A stretch of DNA of 54,582 nt, taken from the NCBI RefSeq assembly GCF_001937195.1, contig NZ_MSDO01000013.1, forward strand, positions 1-54,582. The letters are read 5' to 3'. Under the pieces are notes generated by a model. The model had not been told where the DNA came from. It did no database searches and worked only from the letters and a program-made list of their open reading frames with translations. Made by a program: the position numbers and the translations under genes. This DNA is from Salinicola socius. GTDB taxonomy: Bacteria; Pseudomonadota; Gammaproteobacteria; Pseudomonadales; Halomonadaceae. Below are positions 1 through 9,700 of the stretch, one piece after another (the stretch's first letter is position 1; every line of letters begins with the position of its first letter).

Positions 1-59
1 TTTAGAGCGCCACGTTGACATCGTGGAGGTCAGCGGTTCAAATCCGCTTGGTCCTACCA
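1..59 (+). tRNA. tRNA-Val (anticodon GAC), 5' end outside window
   Basis: This is the 3' part of a tRNA gene. The anticodon arm has stems CCACG and CGTGG around loop TTGACAT, giving anticodon GAC at 17-19, which reads valine codons. The T arm (AGCGG, TTCAAAT, CCGCT) and the 3' acceptor strand follow, with discriminator A and an encoded CCA ending at 59. The D arm and 5' acceptor strand lie upstream of the window. A strong terminator follows directly, so this is the last gene of its transcript. Confidence 0.93.
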
Positions 60-66
60 GATTCGA

Positions 67-93
67 ACCCCGAGCCTTGTCTCGGGGTTTTTT
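67..93 (+). terminator. Rho-independent terminator of the tRNA transcript
   Basis: Stem AACCCCGAG pairs with CTCGGGGTT around a short CCTTGT loop and runs into a T-tract. It sits 8 bases after the tRNA-Val 3' end. Confidence 0.9.
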
Positions 94-446
94 GTGCTCG
101 TCAGTTTCCTTTCGATGCTCCCTGTCCCATTTCCCTTTGAGGCTCCCTGCCCAACGCCGGATCACCTTTGCGGGATTTCTCGGTCTTCCGGACTGGCGAG
201 TAATGTTGGATTTCGAACAGGACATACAGTAGATCCGGTTTTTATGATTGGCATTATTGCCGGGAGATAAGCGTCCAGCGTTGGACATTAGTGGCTAAGA
301 CTAAGGTTTTAAGCGTTTTAAACTCAGTAAAATCAAATCATTAAAATTTTAAAAATCCCTCCAGGGCGTTCTCCTTTCTTCGTCGTATATCTTTATGAAA
401 CGGGTGTTCTAGGATGCTCGAAAGAGAAAAGGGAACGGCGCCACCC
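94..446 (+). promoter_or_regulatory. Upstream region of the glycerol transporter operon
   Basis: No gene is credible in this stretch. It holds two short inverted repeats: GGCA-TTAT-TGCC at 250-261 and GTCCA-GCGT-TGGAC at 273-286. After them comes a sharply AT-rich tract (about 295-360) with repeated TTTTAA words, including TTTTAA-GCG-TTTTAAA at 307-321. This is the likely promoter and operator region for the glp operon, but no unambiguous -35/-10 pair could be chosen. Such operons are often controlled by a GlpR-type repressor; no glpR lies in the window. Confidence 0.4.
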
Positions 447-1544
447 ATGTCATTACAACTCCATAACGTGACACTGTCGGTGCGGGGCGAGACGTACATC
501 GATGATGCCAGCCTGACCCTGGAACCGGGGTCATTCAACGTGTTGCTGGGACACACGTTGGCGGGCAAGACGACCTTGATGCGACTGATGGCGGGCCTGG
601 ACATGCCCGACAAGGGGTCGGTACATCTCGGTGGCCGGGACGTGACCCATCTGCCGGTTCGCCGACGCAATGTCTCGATGGTTTATCAGCAGTTCATCAA
701 CTACCCCACATTGACCGTCTTCGACAATATCGCCTCGCCGCTCAAGCAGGCCAAGGTGTCCCGGCAGGAGATTACCCGGCGAGTCGAGGAAACGGCTGCA
801 ATGCTCGGGATTCAGCACCTGCTGGGACGCTATCCGCAGGAGCTCTCGGGTGGGCAGCAGCAGCGCACGGCGATGGCCAGGGCATTGGTCAAGGATGCGG
901 ATCTGGTGCTGTTCGATGAGCCTCTGGTCAATCTCGACTACAAGTTGCGCGAGGCGCTGCGCGTCGAGATGCGCAAACTGTTCGAATCGCGCAACACCAT
1001 CGCGGTGTACGCCACCACCGAACCCGCAGAAGCGCTGGCACTGGGCGGCACGACGACGCTGCTGCACCAGGGGCGGATCGTCCAGAGCGGGCCCAGCGGC
1101 GACGTCTATCGCCATCCGCGGAACCGTGAAGCCGCCACGTTGTTTGGCGAGCCACCGATCAACCTGATGCCGATGACGGTCGAGGGAGGCGAGTGCCGGA
1201 TCGCCGATCAGCGCCAGCCGCTGCCTGAAGCGTGGCGCAATCTACCCGACGGCGATTATCAGGTCGGTATCCGGCCTCATCACTGGTCGCTTCAGCCGAT
1301 TCCGGAAGCGGCGTTTCGTCTGCCGGTCGTCGTGCGTATCGCCGAGATCAGCGGTTCCGAAACCTTCCTGCACCTGTCGCATGATCGGATCGACCTGGTC
1401 GCGCACCTGGCCGGGATTCATGAGTTCGGCGTGGATCAGGCGCTGGATGTTCACGTCGCTTGCCGACAACTGTTCGTATTCGAGCCGGGTGGCGATCTGG
1501 TGTTGTCGCCGTTCTCGTTGCGGCCAACGCTTGCGAGCGTTTGA
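447..1544 (+). CDS. glpS: Glycerol ABC transporter ATP-binding protein GlpS
   Basis: One of two ATPases that would power glycerol import at the cytoplasmic face of the inner membrane. About 365 residues. The Walker A region (residues 35-43) reads GHTLAGKTT. The signature LSGGQQQR and Walker B VLFDEP are intact, followed by a C-terminal MalK-like regulatory domain. The region RRNVSMVYQQFINYPTL strongly resembles GlpS of rhizobial glpSTPQUV operons (from memory). An in-frame ATG exists at 414, but homologues begin near the MSLQL start at 447, which has an AAGGGA about 13 bases upstream, so 447 was chosen. It is first in an operon with glpT, glpP, glpQ, glpU and glpV. The name must not be confused with unrelated E. 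coli glp genes. Confidence 0.85.
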   Translation: MSLQLHNVTLSVRGETYIDDASLTLEPGSFNVLLGHTLAGKTTLMRLMAGLDMPDKGSVHLGGRDVTHLPVRRRNVSMVYQQFINYPTLTVFDNIASPLKQAKVSRQEITRRVEETAAMLGIQHLLGRYPQELSGGQQQRTAMARALVKDADLVLFDEPLVNLDYKLREALRVEMRKLFESRNTIAVYATTEPAEALALGGTTTLLHQGRIVQSGPSGDVYRHPRNREAATLFGEPPINLMPMTVEGGECRIADQRQPLPEAWRNLPDGDYQVGIRPHHWSLQPIPEAAFRLPVVVRIAEISGSETFLHLSHDRIDLVAHLAGIHEFGVDQALDVHVACRQLFVFEPGGDLVLSPFSLRPTLASV

Positions 1545-1556
1545 GGAGAATCCTAT

Positions 1557-2669
1557 ATGGCGGAAATTCGCCTCGAGCAGTTGGCGCACAGCTACCATCG
1601 CGCCCCTTCGCAACCCGGTGACTACGCGCTTCGACGAATGGATCACGTCTGGGAGCAGGGTGGCGCCTACGCGCTGCTGGGCCCCTCGGGCTGCGGCAAG
1701 AGCACGCTGCTCAACATCATCTCCGGGCTGTTGGCGCCTTCGGAGGGCCGCGTGCTTTACGACGGCAAGTCGGTCAACGATCTCACTCCGCAGGATCGCA
1801 ATATCGCCCAGGTTTTCCAGTTCCCGGTGGTCTACGACACCATGACGGTTCACGAGAACCTGGCGTTTCCACTGCGCAACCAGGGACAGTCCCGCGAGCG
1901 CATCGATGACCGAGTGAGAGAGGTGGCCGAGGCTCTGGAGATCGAGTCGCTGCTGGCTCGAAAGGCGCGGAACCTGACGGCGGACGAGAAGCAGAAGGTA
2001 TCGATGGGACGTGGGCTGGTACGTGACGACGTGGCGGCAATCCTGTTCGACGAGCCGCTGACGGTGATCGATCCGCAGCTCAAGTGGCGGCTGCGGCGCA
2101 AGCTCAAGGAGATCCATCAGCGCTTCAACGTGACGATGGTCTACGTCACCCATGACCAGTTGGAGGCGTCCACCTTCGCCGACAAGATCGCGGTGATGTA
2201 CGAGGGGCAGATCGTGCAGTTCGGCACGCCGCGAGAGCTGTTCGAGAACCCGCAGCATACCTTCGTCGGCTACTTCATCGGCAGTCCCGGCATGAATCTG
2301 CTCGACATCGCGTTGGGCGAGACGGGGCTCGAGTTCGACGGGCGAACGCTTGCGGTGGCCGATTCGATCGTCGCTCGACTTCGGGATCGCGAAGGCGGGC
2401 GCCTGCAGCTCGGCATCCGGCCGGAGTTCGTGCAGCTGGTGGCGCCGGAGAGTGCGGTCCTGCAGGGATATGTCGATCTGGTTCAGGACCAGGGCACCTT
2501 CAAGATCGTCGACGTGCGCCTGGACACGCCCTCGGCACCGGTGGTCAAGGCGAGGTTAGGGGAGGAAGTGATCGTTCCGGAGGGGCGCACCGGCGTGCAC
2601 TTCCCTGAAACCTGGCAGCGCTTCTACGTCGACGACCGGCTGGTGGAGATCACGCATGAAACCCTATAA
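1557..2669 (+). CDS. glpT: Glycerol ABC transporter ATP-binding protein GlpT
   Basis: Second ATPase of the importer, 370 residues, expected to pair with GlpS. Walker A is GPSGCGKST and Walker B is AILFDEP. The ABC signature is altered: the position of LSGGQ reads LTADEKQ, followed by KVSMGRGLVR. This deviation is also typical of GlpT in rhizobial operons, as I recall, so the two nucleotide sites of the dimer are probably not equivalent. GAGGAG lies just upstream of the ATG. The gene follows glpS after 12 bases and overlaps glpP by 14 bases. It is unrelated to the E. coli glycerol-3-phosphate antiporter of the same name. Confidence 0.85.
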   Translation: MAEIRLEQLAHSYHRAPSQPGDYALRRMDHVWEQGGAYALLGPSGCGKSTLLNIISGLLAPSEGRVLYDGKSVNDLTPQDRNIAQVFQFPVVYDTMTVHENLAFPLRNQGQSRERIDDRVREVAEALEIESLLARKARNLTADEKQKVSMGRGLVRDDVAAILFDEPLTVIDPQLKWRLRRKLKEIHQRFNVTMVYVTHDQLEASTFADKIAVMYEGQIVQFGTPRELFENPQHTFVGYFIGSPGMNLLDIALGETGLEFDGRTLAVADSIVARLRDREGGRLQLGIRPEFVQLVAPESAVLQGYVDLVQDQGTFKIVDVRLDTPSAPVVKARLGEEVIVPEGRTGVHFPETWQRFYVDDRLVEITHETL

Positions 2670-3519
2670 CAACAAGGCCTGGTGGCTGGTACTGCCGGTA
2701 TTCGTGCTGGTCGCCTTCAGCGCCATCATTCCGATGATGACGGTGGTCAACTACTCCGTCCAGGACATCTTCGATCCGAGCACGCGCTACTTCGTGGGTA
2801 CCGAATGGTATCGGGAGATTCTGGCGGATCCGAGGCTGCACGATTCATTGCTGCGCCAGTTCATCTACTCGTTCTGCGTACTGGCCATCGAGGTGCCGCT
2901 CGGCATCGTCGTCGCGCTGTCGATGCCACGCCGCGGGTTGGGCGTGCCGTTCAGTCTGATTCTACTGTCACTGCCGCTGCTGGTGCCGTGGAACGTGGTG
3001 GGAACGATCTGGCAAATCATCGGACGGGAGGATATCGGTCTGTACGGCTGGATTCTCAACAGCCTGGGGCTCGACTACAACTACGCCTCCAATCCGCGGG
3101 ACGCCTGGATCACCGTGCTGGTGATGGACGTCTGGCACTGGACCTCGCTGGTAGCGCTGCTGTGCTATTCCGGGCTGCGCTCGATTCCGGACGTCTACTA
3201 CCAGGCGGCGAGGATCGATCGCGCCTCCCACTGGGCGGTGTTCCGCTTCATCCAGTTGCCGAAGCTCAAGAACGTGCTGCTGATCGCGGTCATGTTGCGC
3301 TTCATGGACAGCTTCATGATCTATACCGAGCCGTTCGTGCTCACCGGTGGCGGGCCGGGCACGGCCACGACCTTCCTCAGCCAGACGTTGACCCAGATGG
3401 CGCTTGGCCAGTTCGATCTGGGCCGTGCCGCGGCGTTCTCGCTGATCTACTTCCTGATCATTCTGCTGGTGACCTGGGTGTTCTATACCGCCATGACGCA
3501 TAACGACAACAAGGAATGA
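2656..3519 (+). CDS. glpP: Glycerol ABC transporter permease GlpP
   Basis: Inner-membrane permease, 287 residues, with about six hydrophobic helices (near residues 9-35, 69-90, 98-122, 152-176, 203-228 and 258-280). The loop that contacts the ATPases is recognisable as QAARIDRASHWAVFRFIQLP, a variant of the EAA motif of carbohydrate-type (MalF-like) permeases. Assignment to glycerol rests on the flanking GlpS/GlpT, the DUF2160 protein and GlpV, because permease sequence alone does not define substrate. The start overlaps the end of glpT, which suggests translational coupling. Confidence 0.82.
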   Translation: MKPYNNKAWWLVLPVFVLVAFSAIIPMMTVVNYSVQDIFDPSTRYFVGTEWYREILADPRLHDSLLRQFIYSFCVLAIEVPLGIVVALSMPRRGLGVPFSLILLSLPLLVPWNVVGTIWQIIGREDIGLYGWILNSLGLDYNYASNPRDAWITVLVMDVWHWTSLVALLCYSGLRSIPDVYYQAARIDRASHWAVFRFIQLPKLKNVLLIAVMLRFMDSFMIYTEPFVLTGGGPGTATTFLSQTLTQMALGQFDLGRAAAFSLIYFLIILLVTWVFYTAMTHNDNKE

Positions 3520-3526
3520 CGCCGCC

Positions 3527-4327
3527 ATGAGACTGCGCAAGAGCCTGGTGATGCTGGTCTATCTGCTGTTCGTGCTGGTGCCGATCTACTCGCTCGTCAA
3601 CATGTCGTTCAAGTCGAATCGGGAAATTCTCGGTGGTCTGACGCTCTGGCCCACCGCCCCGACACTGGACAACTATCGTGTCGTTTTCACCGAGCCGACC
3701 TGGTACACGAGTTATCTCAACTCTCTCAGCTATGTCTCGATGAACATGCTGATTTCGTTGCTGGTCGCGTTGCCGGCCGCCTATGCGTTCTCGCGCTATC
3801 GCTTCCTGGGCGACAAGCACATGTTCTTCTGGCTGCTGACCAACCGGATGGCGCCGCCAGCCGTGTTTCTGCTGCCATTTTTCCAGCTTTACTCGGCGGT
3901 AGGGCTGTTCGATACGCCGATCGCGGTGGCACTGGCGCACTGCCTTTTCAACGTGCCGCTGGCGGTGTGGATTCTCGAGGGTTTCATGTCATCGGTGCCC
4001 AAGGAGATCGACGAAACCGCGTATATCGATGGCTATACCTTCCCCAAGTTCTTCATCCGGATCTTCCTGCCGATGATTCGGCCCGGCATCGGGGTCACGG
4101 CGTTTTTCTGCTTCATGTTCTCCTGGGTCGAACTGCTGCTGGCGCGAACGCTGACGTCGGTCGATGCCAAGCCGATCGTGGCGCAGATGACCCGTACGGT
4201 TTCGGCGTCAGGCATCGACTGGGGCGTGCTGGCGGCCGCGGGCGTCGTCGCGCTGTTACCCGGCATCGCCGTGATCTATTTCGTGCGCAACCACGTGGCC
4301 AAGGGCTTCGCCCTGGGTCGCGTCTGA
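3527..4327 (+). CDS. glpQ: Glycerol ABC transporter permease GlpQ
   Basis: Second permease subunit, MalG-like, 266 residues. It has an N-terminal helix, several further membrane helices and an EAA-type loop (KEIDETAYIDGYTFPKFFIR) that should dock on an ATPase subunit. It starts 8 bases after glpP; AAGGA at the end of glpP can serve as ribosome binding site. It would form the translocation channel with GlpP. It is unrelated to the E. coli periplasmic phosphodiesterase GlpQ. Confidence 0.82.
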   Translation: MRLRKSLVMLVYLLFVLVPIYSLVNMSFKSNREILGGLTLWPTAPTLDNYRVVFTEPTWYTSYLNSLSYVSMNMLISLLVALPAAYAFSRYRFLGDKHMFFWLLTNRMAPPAVFLLPFFQLYSAVGLFDTPIAVALAHCLFNVPLAVWILEGFMSSVPKEIDETAYIDGYTFPKFFIRIFLPMIRPGIGVTAFFCFMFSWVELLLARTLTSVDAKPIVAQMTRTVSASGIDWGVLAAAGVVALLPGIAVIYFVRNHVAKGFALGRV

Positions 4328-4355
4328 TCCGCCTGGCCAGAGAGAGGGGAATCGT

Positions 4356-4628
4356 ATGGGCTGGATGGCCTGGACACTACCGACGGCATTGTTCTTTGCG
4401 GGAATCGCGTTGCTGCTGGTGGCGATGACGGTGTGGCAGACCGTATCCCCCGGGCGAGAACGCAAGGGCTTCCTGCCGCTGACGACATCGCGCGGCGATC
4501 GGCTGTTCATCGGCCTGCTCGCATCGGCCTACGGCCATTTGCTGGTTCTGGCACTCACCGACTGGCCGCTCTGGGTCGCGACCGCGATCTGCGCGACAGG
4601 CATGGCAATCATCATGAAATGGGGGTAA
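4356..4628 (+). CDS. glpU: Small integral membrane protein, DUF2160 type (GlpU position)
   Basis: A 90-residue protein with about three hydrophobic segments (near residues 5-25, 45-65 and 67-85) and a short basic loop (RERKGF) between the first two. Small membrane proteins of this type sit between glpQ and glpV in rhizobial glycerol transporter operons, where the gene is called glpU and has no established function. AGAGAGGGG lies before the ATG. It probably accompanies the transport complex, but its role is unknown. The symbol is assigned by position and family resemblance. Confidence 0.7.
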   Translation: MGWMAWTLPTALFFAGIALLLVAMTVWQTVSPGRERKGFLPLTTSRGDRLFIGLLASAYGHLLVLALTDWPLWVATAICATGMAIIMKWG

Positions 4629-4710
4629 CGCATCGACCAGGGATCATCGTTCTTCATCGGATAGCGCCACGACAGCAAACGGACGAAGGATAACAAAGAG
4701 GGTTAACGCC

Positions 4711-6459
<1,749 letters not shown>

Positions 6460-6518
6460 ACGACGCCTCGGTTTTGACCTGTAACACCAACGTTTCGCGT
6501 CGCCAGGGCGGCGACTTC

Positions 6519-6546
6519 ACCGCCGGCTTTCCGGCGGTTTTTTTTG
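6519..6546 (+). terminator. Terminator of the glp transporter operon
   Basis: Perfect 8-bp stem ACCGCCGG/CCGGCGGT with a CTTT loop, followed by an uninterrupted run of T. It lies 60 bases after the glpV stop. Confidence 0.92.
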
Positions 6547-6636
6547 TGTGTCATTCCGGCTATTCGGTTAACTTGGGCCGGCCTCAGGACTTTTCGTGGA
6601 GCGACAGATAACATTGGCGTATAGCTGGAGTGAAAC

Positions 6637-7470
6637 ATGTCACTGAACTCGCTTTTCGAACACATTCATCAGTTACCTAGCGTACCTGCCGTGGTCACCG
6701 AGCTGATCGCCAGTCTGGACAATGACAGGATCAGTGTTCACCGGGTGTCGACCACCATTCGCAAGGATCCCAGCCTGAGCCTGAAACTGCTGCGCTCGGC
6801 CAATTCCGTGCGATACGGCGTGGGTCGAAACGTGGCGACGATCGACGACGCCTTGCTGCTGCTGGGCTTCGATCGCGTGCGCACCCTGGTCATCGCTTCG
6901 GGCATGGTCGGCATGCTCAAGGAAGTGCCGGGTCTCGACCGCCAGGCGTTCTGGCGCGAGTCGTTCATGGTAGCCAACCTCAGTCGCACGATCGTCCGGC
7001 ACAGTCAGTTGGCGGATCTGGCCCCGGAGACTGCCTTTACCTGTGGCATTCTTCATCACGTGGGTTCGGCGTTGATGCATATCGGTCATCCCGACACGAT
7101 GCAGCGGATCGATGTGCTGGTCGCTCAGGGCGCACCGAGAGCGGAGCTGGAAGCCAATCAGTTCGGTTATACCTTCAGTGAGGTGGGCGCCGAGCTGGGA
7201 CGTCGCTGGCGTTTCCCCGAGACCATCTGCCATGCCTTGACGTATCAGGGCAAGCCGTTGGCGTCGGTCCCTTTTTCGCCCTACGCTGCCGCCGTCCATC
7301 TGGCGATCGGTCTCTATCACAATATCGCCAGCGGACGTCGGGAAGAGCACGCCCTGGGGGAGATGCCGCGGGAGATCCGTCGTCCGCTGGCGTTGGATCT
7401 GCTTTCGCTCTACGAGGATATCCTGCAGATCATGCGCACCGATGATGAGCTGGGCGTGTTCCTCGATTGA
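6637..7470 (+). CDS. HDOD domain signalling protein
   Basis: A 277-residue cytoplasmic protein consisting almost entirely of an HDOD domain (about residues 8-210), with the family hallmarks LPSVPAVVTELI at the N-terminus and KDPSLSLKLLRSANS. In the degenerate HD motif the sequence reads ILHHVGSALMHIG, so the aspartate of a catalytic HD pair is replaced. HDOD proteins are generally non-enzymatic scaffolds in signalling. No GGDEF, EAL or receiver domain is attached. It stands alone between the glp terminator and the converging msrC gene; partner and signal are not evident. Confidence 0.8.
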   Translation: MSLNSLFEHIHQLPSVPAVVTELIASLDNDRISVHRVSTTIRKDPSLSLKLLRSANSVRYGVGRNVATIDDALLLLGFDRVRTLVIASGMVGMLKEVPGLDRQAFWRESFMVANLSRTIVRHSQLADLAPETAFTCGILHHVGSALMHIGHPDTMQRIDVLVAQGAPRAELEANQFGYTFSEVGAELGRRWRFPETICHALTYQGKPLASVPFSPYAAAVHLAIGLYHNIASGRREEHALGEMPREIRRPLALDLLSLYEDILQIMRTDDELGVFLD

Positions 7471-7515
7471 GCCTGACCTTCTGCACTCGGCCACCCCGAT
7501 ACGGCCTCGTCGTAT

Positions 7516-7989
7516 TCAGCGGCGCGGAGCGCTCGCAGTCAGGTCGCTGGCATCAATGAACACCCGACACAGGCGCTCGATACCGGCCTGATCTTCGCGA
7601 CTGAAGCGTGCCGGTACGGGGCTGTCGATATCCAGCACACCCCACAGGTCGTCGGCGACGACGATCGGCACCACCAGTTCGGAACGCGAGGCGGCATCGC
7701 AGGCGATATGGTCCGGCACCGCGTGGACATCGTCGACCCGCTGCGTCTGGCGCGAGCGGGCCGCGGCGCCGCAGACCCCTTTGGAAAACGGGATCGGATT
7801 GCAGGCCGGCAACCCCTGGAAGGGGCCGAGGATGAGCGTCTCGGGCTGGCGCTGGAGATAGAACCCGACCCAGTTCAGCTTCTCGAGCGTCTGCATCAGG
7901 AAGGCGCTGGTCTGGGCGGCGTTGGTCAGCCAGTCGCGCGTATCCAGCAGCGCTGTCAGCTGGCGCTCGAGGGAATCGTAGTCGGTCAT
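7516..7989 (-). CDS. msrC: Free methionine-(R)-sulfoxide reductase (GAF domain)
   Basis: Reduces free methionine-R-sulfoxide to methionine with electrons from thioredoxin, in the cytosol. 157 residues, a single GAF domain. The three functional cysteines are present at residues 63, 73 and 97 (PACNPIPFSKGVCG and IACDAASRSE). Their spacing of 10 and 24 matches the E. coli enzyme (84, 94, 118). Downstream of it on the minus strand lies the HDOD gene (converging); upstream lies the terminator of the metNIQ genes. Adjacent placement to a methionine importer is functionally consistent, but the genes are separated by a terminator. Confidence 0.9.
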   Translation of the reverse strand: MTDYDSLERQLTALLDTRDWLTNAAQTSAFLMQTLEKLNWVGFYLQRQPETLILGPFQGLPACNPIPFSKGVCGAAARSRQTQRVDDVHAVPDHIACDAASRSELVVPIVVADDLWGVLDIDSPVPARFSREDQAGIERLCRVFIDASDLTASAPRR

Positions 7990-8034
7990 CGTGGGCTCCT
8001 CGAAAAAATGAACGGAAAAAGATCAACTGCAAAA

Positions 8035-8063
8035 CGAAAACCAGCGCCCTGGGCGCTGGTTTC
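8035..8063 (-). terminator. Terminator downstream of metQ
   Basis: Read on the minus strand, ACCAGCGCCC pairs with GGGCGCTGGT around a minimal loop, followed by TTTTCGTTTT. It separates metQ from msrC. Confidence 0.85.
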
Positions 8064-8110
8064 GTGATGATCATGATGTCTGGCTTGTCACGTCGGTGAC
8101 GCCGCCGCGA

Positions 8111-8911
8111 TCACTTCCAGCCGGGAACGGCACCACCCTTGAACAGCTCCTGGGCCTTGTCGGCAACCGCGTCTGACTGGTACGCCTTGACCAGCTCCTG
8201 AATCTCCTTGCGATCCTGGTCGCCGCCACGCACGACGATCAGATTCACATAGGGCGAGTCCGGTCCTTCCTTGATCAGTGCATCATCCAGTGTCAGGCCC
8301 GCGGGCTGCGTGAAGGTGCTGTTGATGAAGGCCATGTCGACGTCCTGCAGAATGCGCGGCATCTGGGCGGCCTCGATCTCCTTGAACGAATAGTCATGCG
8401 GGTTCTCGGTGATGTCGATCGGCGTCGCTTCCAGATTCCCGTCATCGTCGAGCGTGATCAGACCCTGCTTGTCCAGCAGAATCAGCGAGCGGCCTTCGTT
8501 GGTCGGATCGTTGGGCACCGCGATCGTCGCGCCGTCAGGCAACGCGTCGATGCTGTCGTACCTGGCGGAATAGGCGCCGATCGGATAGACGAACGTCTTG
8601 CCGGCCACGGCGAAGTCATAGCCGCGATCGTTGACCATCGAGCGCATGTACGGCTCGTGCTGGTAGGCGTTGGCATCCAGGCTGCCGTCGGCAAGTGCGG
8701 CGTTCGGCGTGACGTAGTCGGTGAACTCGATGATCTCGACATCGAGGCCGTACTTGTCCTTCGCGACCTGCTTTGCCACTTGCATGACATCGGTCTCGGG
8801 GCCGGCCATGGTACCGACCTTGATGGCATCGTCGGCGGCATGCGCAGAACCGGAAACCAGGCCGAGACTCAGTGCAGCGGCGCTCAGCGTGCGGGTCAAT
8901 GAAATCGACAT
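8111..8911 (-). CDS. metQ: Methionine ABC transporter substrate-binding protein MetQ
   Basis: Periplasmic methionine-binding protein, 266 residues, NlpA/MetQ family. The family core is visible in IKVGTMAGPETDVMQVAKQVAKD and in LDANAYQHEPYM (quoted in parts). Unlike E. coli MetQ, the leader (residues 1-25, ending AHA before ADD) contains no cysteine, so there is no lipobox and the protein should be a soluble periplasmic protein released by signal peptidase I. It lies 135 bases after metI on the same strand; the gap is AT-rich enough to hold an additional promoter and includes the palindrome ATTAG-T-CTAAT at 9017-9027. Confidence 0.88.
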   Translation of the reverse strand: MSISLTRTLSAAALSLGLVSGSAHAADDAIKVGTMAGPETDVMQVAKQVAKDKYGLDVEIIEFTDYVTPNAALADGSLDANAYQHEPYMRSMVNDRGYDFAVAGKTFVYPIGAYSARYDSIDALPDGATIAVPNDPTNEGRSLILLDKQGLITLDDDGNLEATPIDITENPHDYSFKEIEAAQMPRILQDVDMAFINSTFTQPAGLTLDDALIKEGPDSPYVNLIVVRGGDQDRKEIQELVKAYQSDAVADKAQELFKGGAVPGWK

Positions 8912-9046
8912 TTGGCGAGTTTCTCCCTGATGAAGTGATGGTAGGACGCGCGTGGCGCACTCGATGATCGCCGAAATATAACGGAATAACGACGATCACG
9001 GTAATTCATTCTGGTTATTAGTCTAATCCGTGGAGGGGGACCGTGC

Positions 9047-9700
9047 TCACTTGTGATCGCTTTTGCGAACCAGATAGTCCCCGAGGCTCTGAAACAGTTG
9101 CACCATGACCACGAGCACGACCACGGTGATCAGCATGACGGTGGGGTTGAAGCGGTTGTAGCCATAGCGAATGCCCAGATCACCAAGGCCACCGCCCCCC
9201 ACGGCACCGGCCATGGCGGAGTAGCTGACCAACGCCACAAGGGTGATCGTCAGGCCGTTGATGATACCGCCACGGGCCTCCGGCAGCAGCACCTTCATGA
9301 TGATCTGCATCGGCGTTGCTCCCATCGACTGCGCAGCCTCGACCAGGCCGGGCGAGACCTCGTTCAGCGCGCCCTCGACCAGTCGCGCGACGAACGGAAT
9401 GGCGGCGATGGTCAGCGGCACGGCGGCGGCATTGGTGCCGATGGAGCTGCCGACGATCATGCGGGTGAAGGGAATGATCGCCACCAGCAGGATGATGAAC
9501 GGTACCGAGCGGCCGACGTTGGTGACGATCCCGAGCACCGTGTTGACCACCGGCTGCGCCAGGATCTGGCGCGGCCGCGTCACGTAGAGCAGCACCCCGA
9601 GCGGGACGCCGGCCAGCGCCGACAGAATGCCGGCGACGGCAACCATGTAAAGTGTCTCCAGCGTGGACTGCCAGACGAGATCAATCAGTGCGCTGGACAT
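9047..9700 (-). CDS. metI: Methionine ABC transporter permease MetI
   Basis: Inner-membrane permease of the methionine importer, 217 residues with about five membrane helices. The ATPase-contacting loop reads GLVEAAQSMGATPMQIIMKV, typical of MetI. The start at 9700 was preferred over an upstream in-frame codon at 9727 because GGAGGT lies 8 bases before it and because family members begin near MSSALIDLVW. It overlaps the end of metN by 20 bases, indicating a tight operon. Confidence 0.9.
   Translation of the reverse strand: MSSALIDLVWQSTLETLYMVAVAGILSALAGVPLGVLLYVTRPRQILAQPVVNTVLGIVTNVGRSVPFIILLVAIIPFTRMIVGSSIGTNAAAVPLTIAAIPFVARLVEGALNEVSPGLVEAAQSMGATPMQIIMKVLLPEARGGIINGLTITLVALVSYSAMAGAVGGGGLGDLGIRYGYNRFNPTVMLITVVVLVVMVQLFQSLGDYLVRKSDHK

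Noticed and set aside
1-59. tRNA-Val as an attachment site for an integrated element
   Set aside because: No integrase, no direct repeat of the tRNA 3' end and no change to mobile gene content was seen downstream.
23-232. Open frame overlapping the tRNA-Val 3' end
   Set aside because: It runs through the tRNA and its terminator and has no family resemblance or ribosome binding site.
1242-2258. Long minus-strand frame across glpS and glpT
   Set aside because: It is a high-GC shadow of well-supported plus-strand ATPase genes with intact motifs; its product has no recognisable domain.
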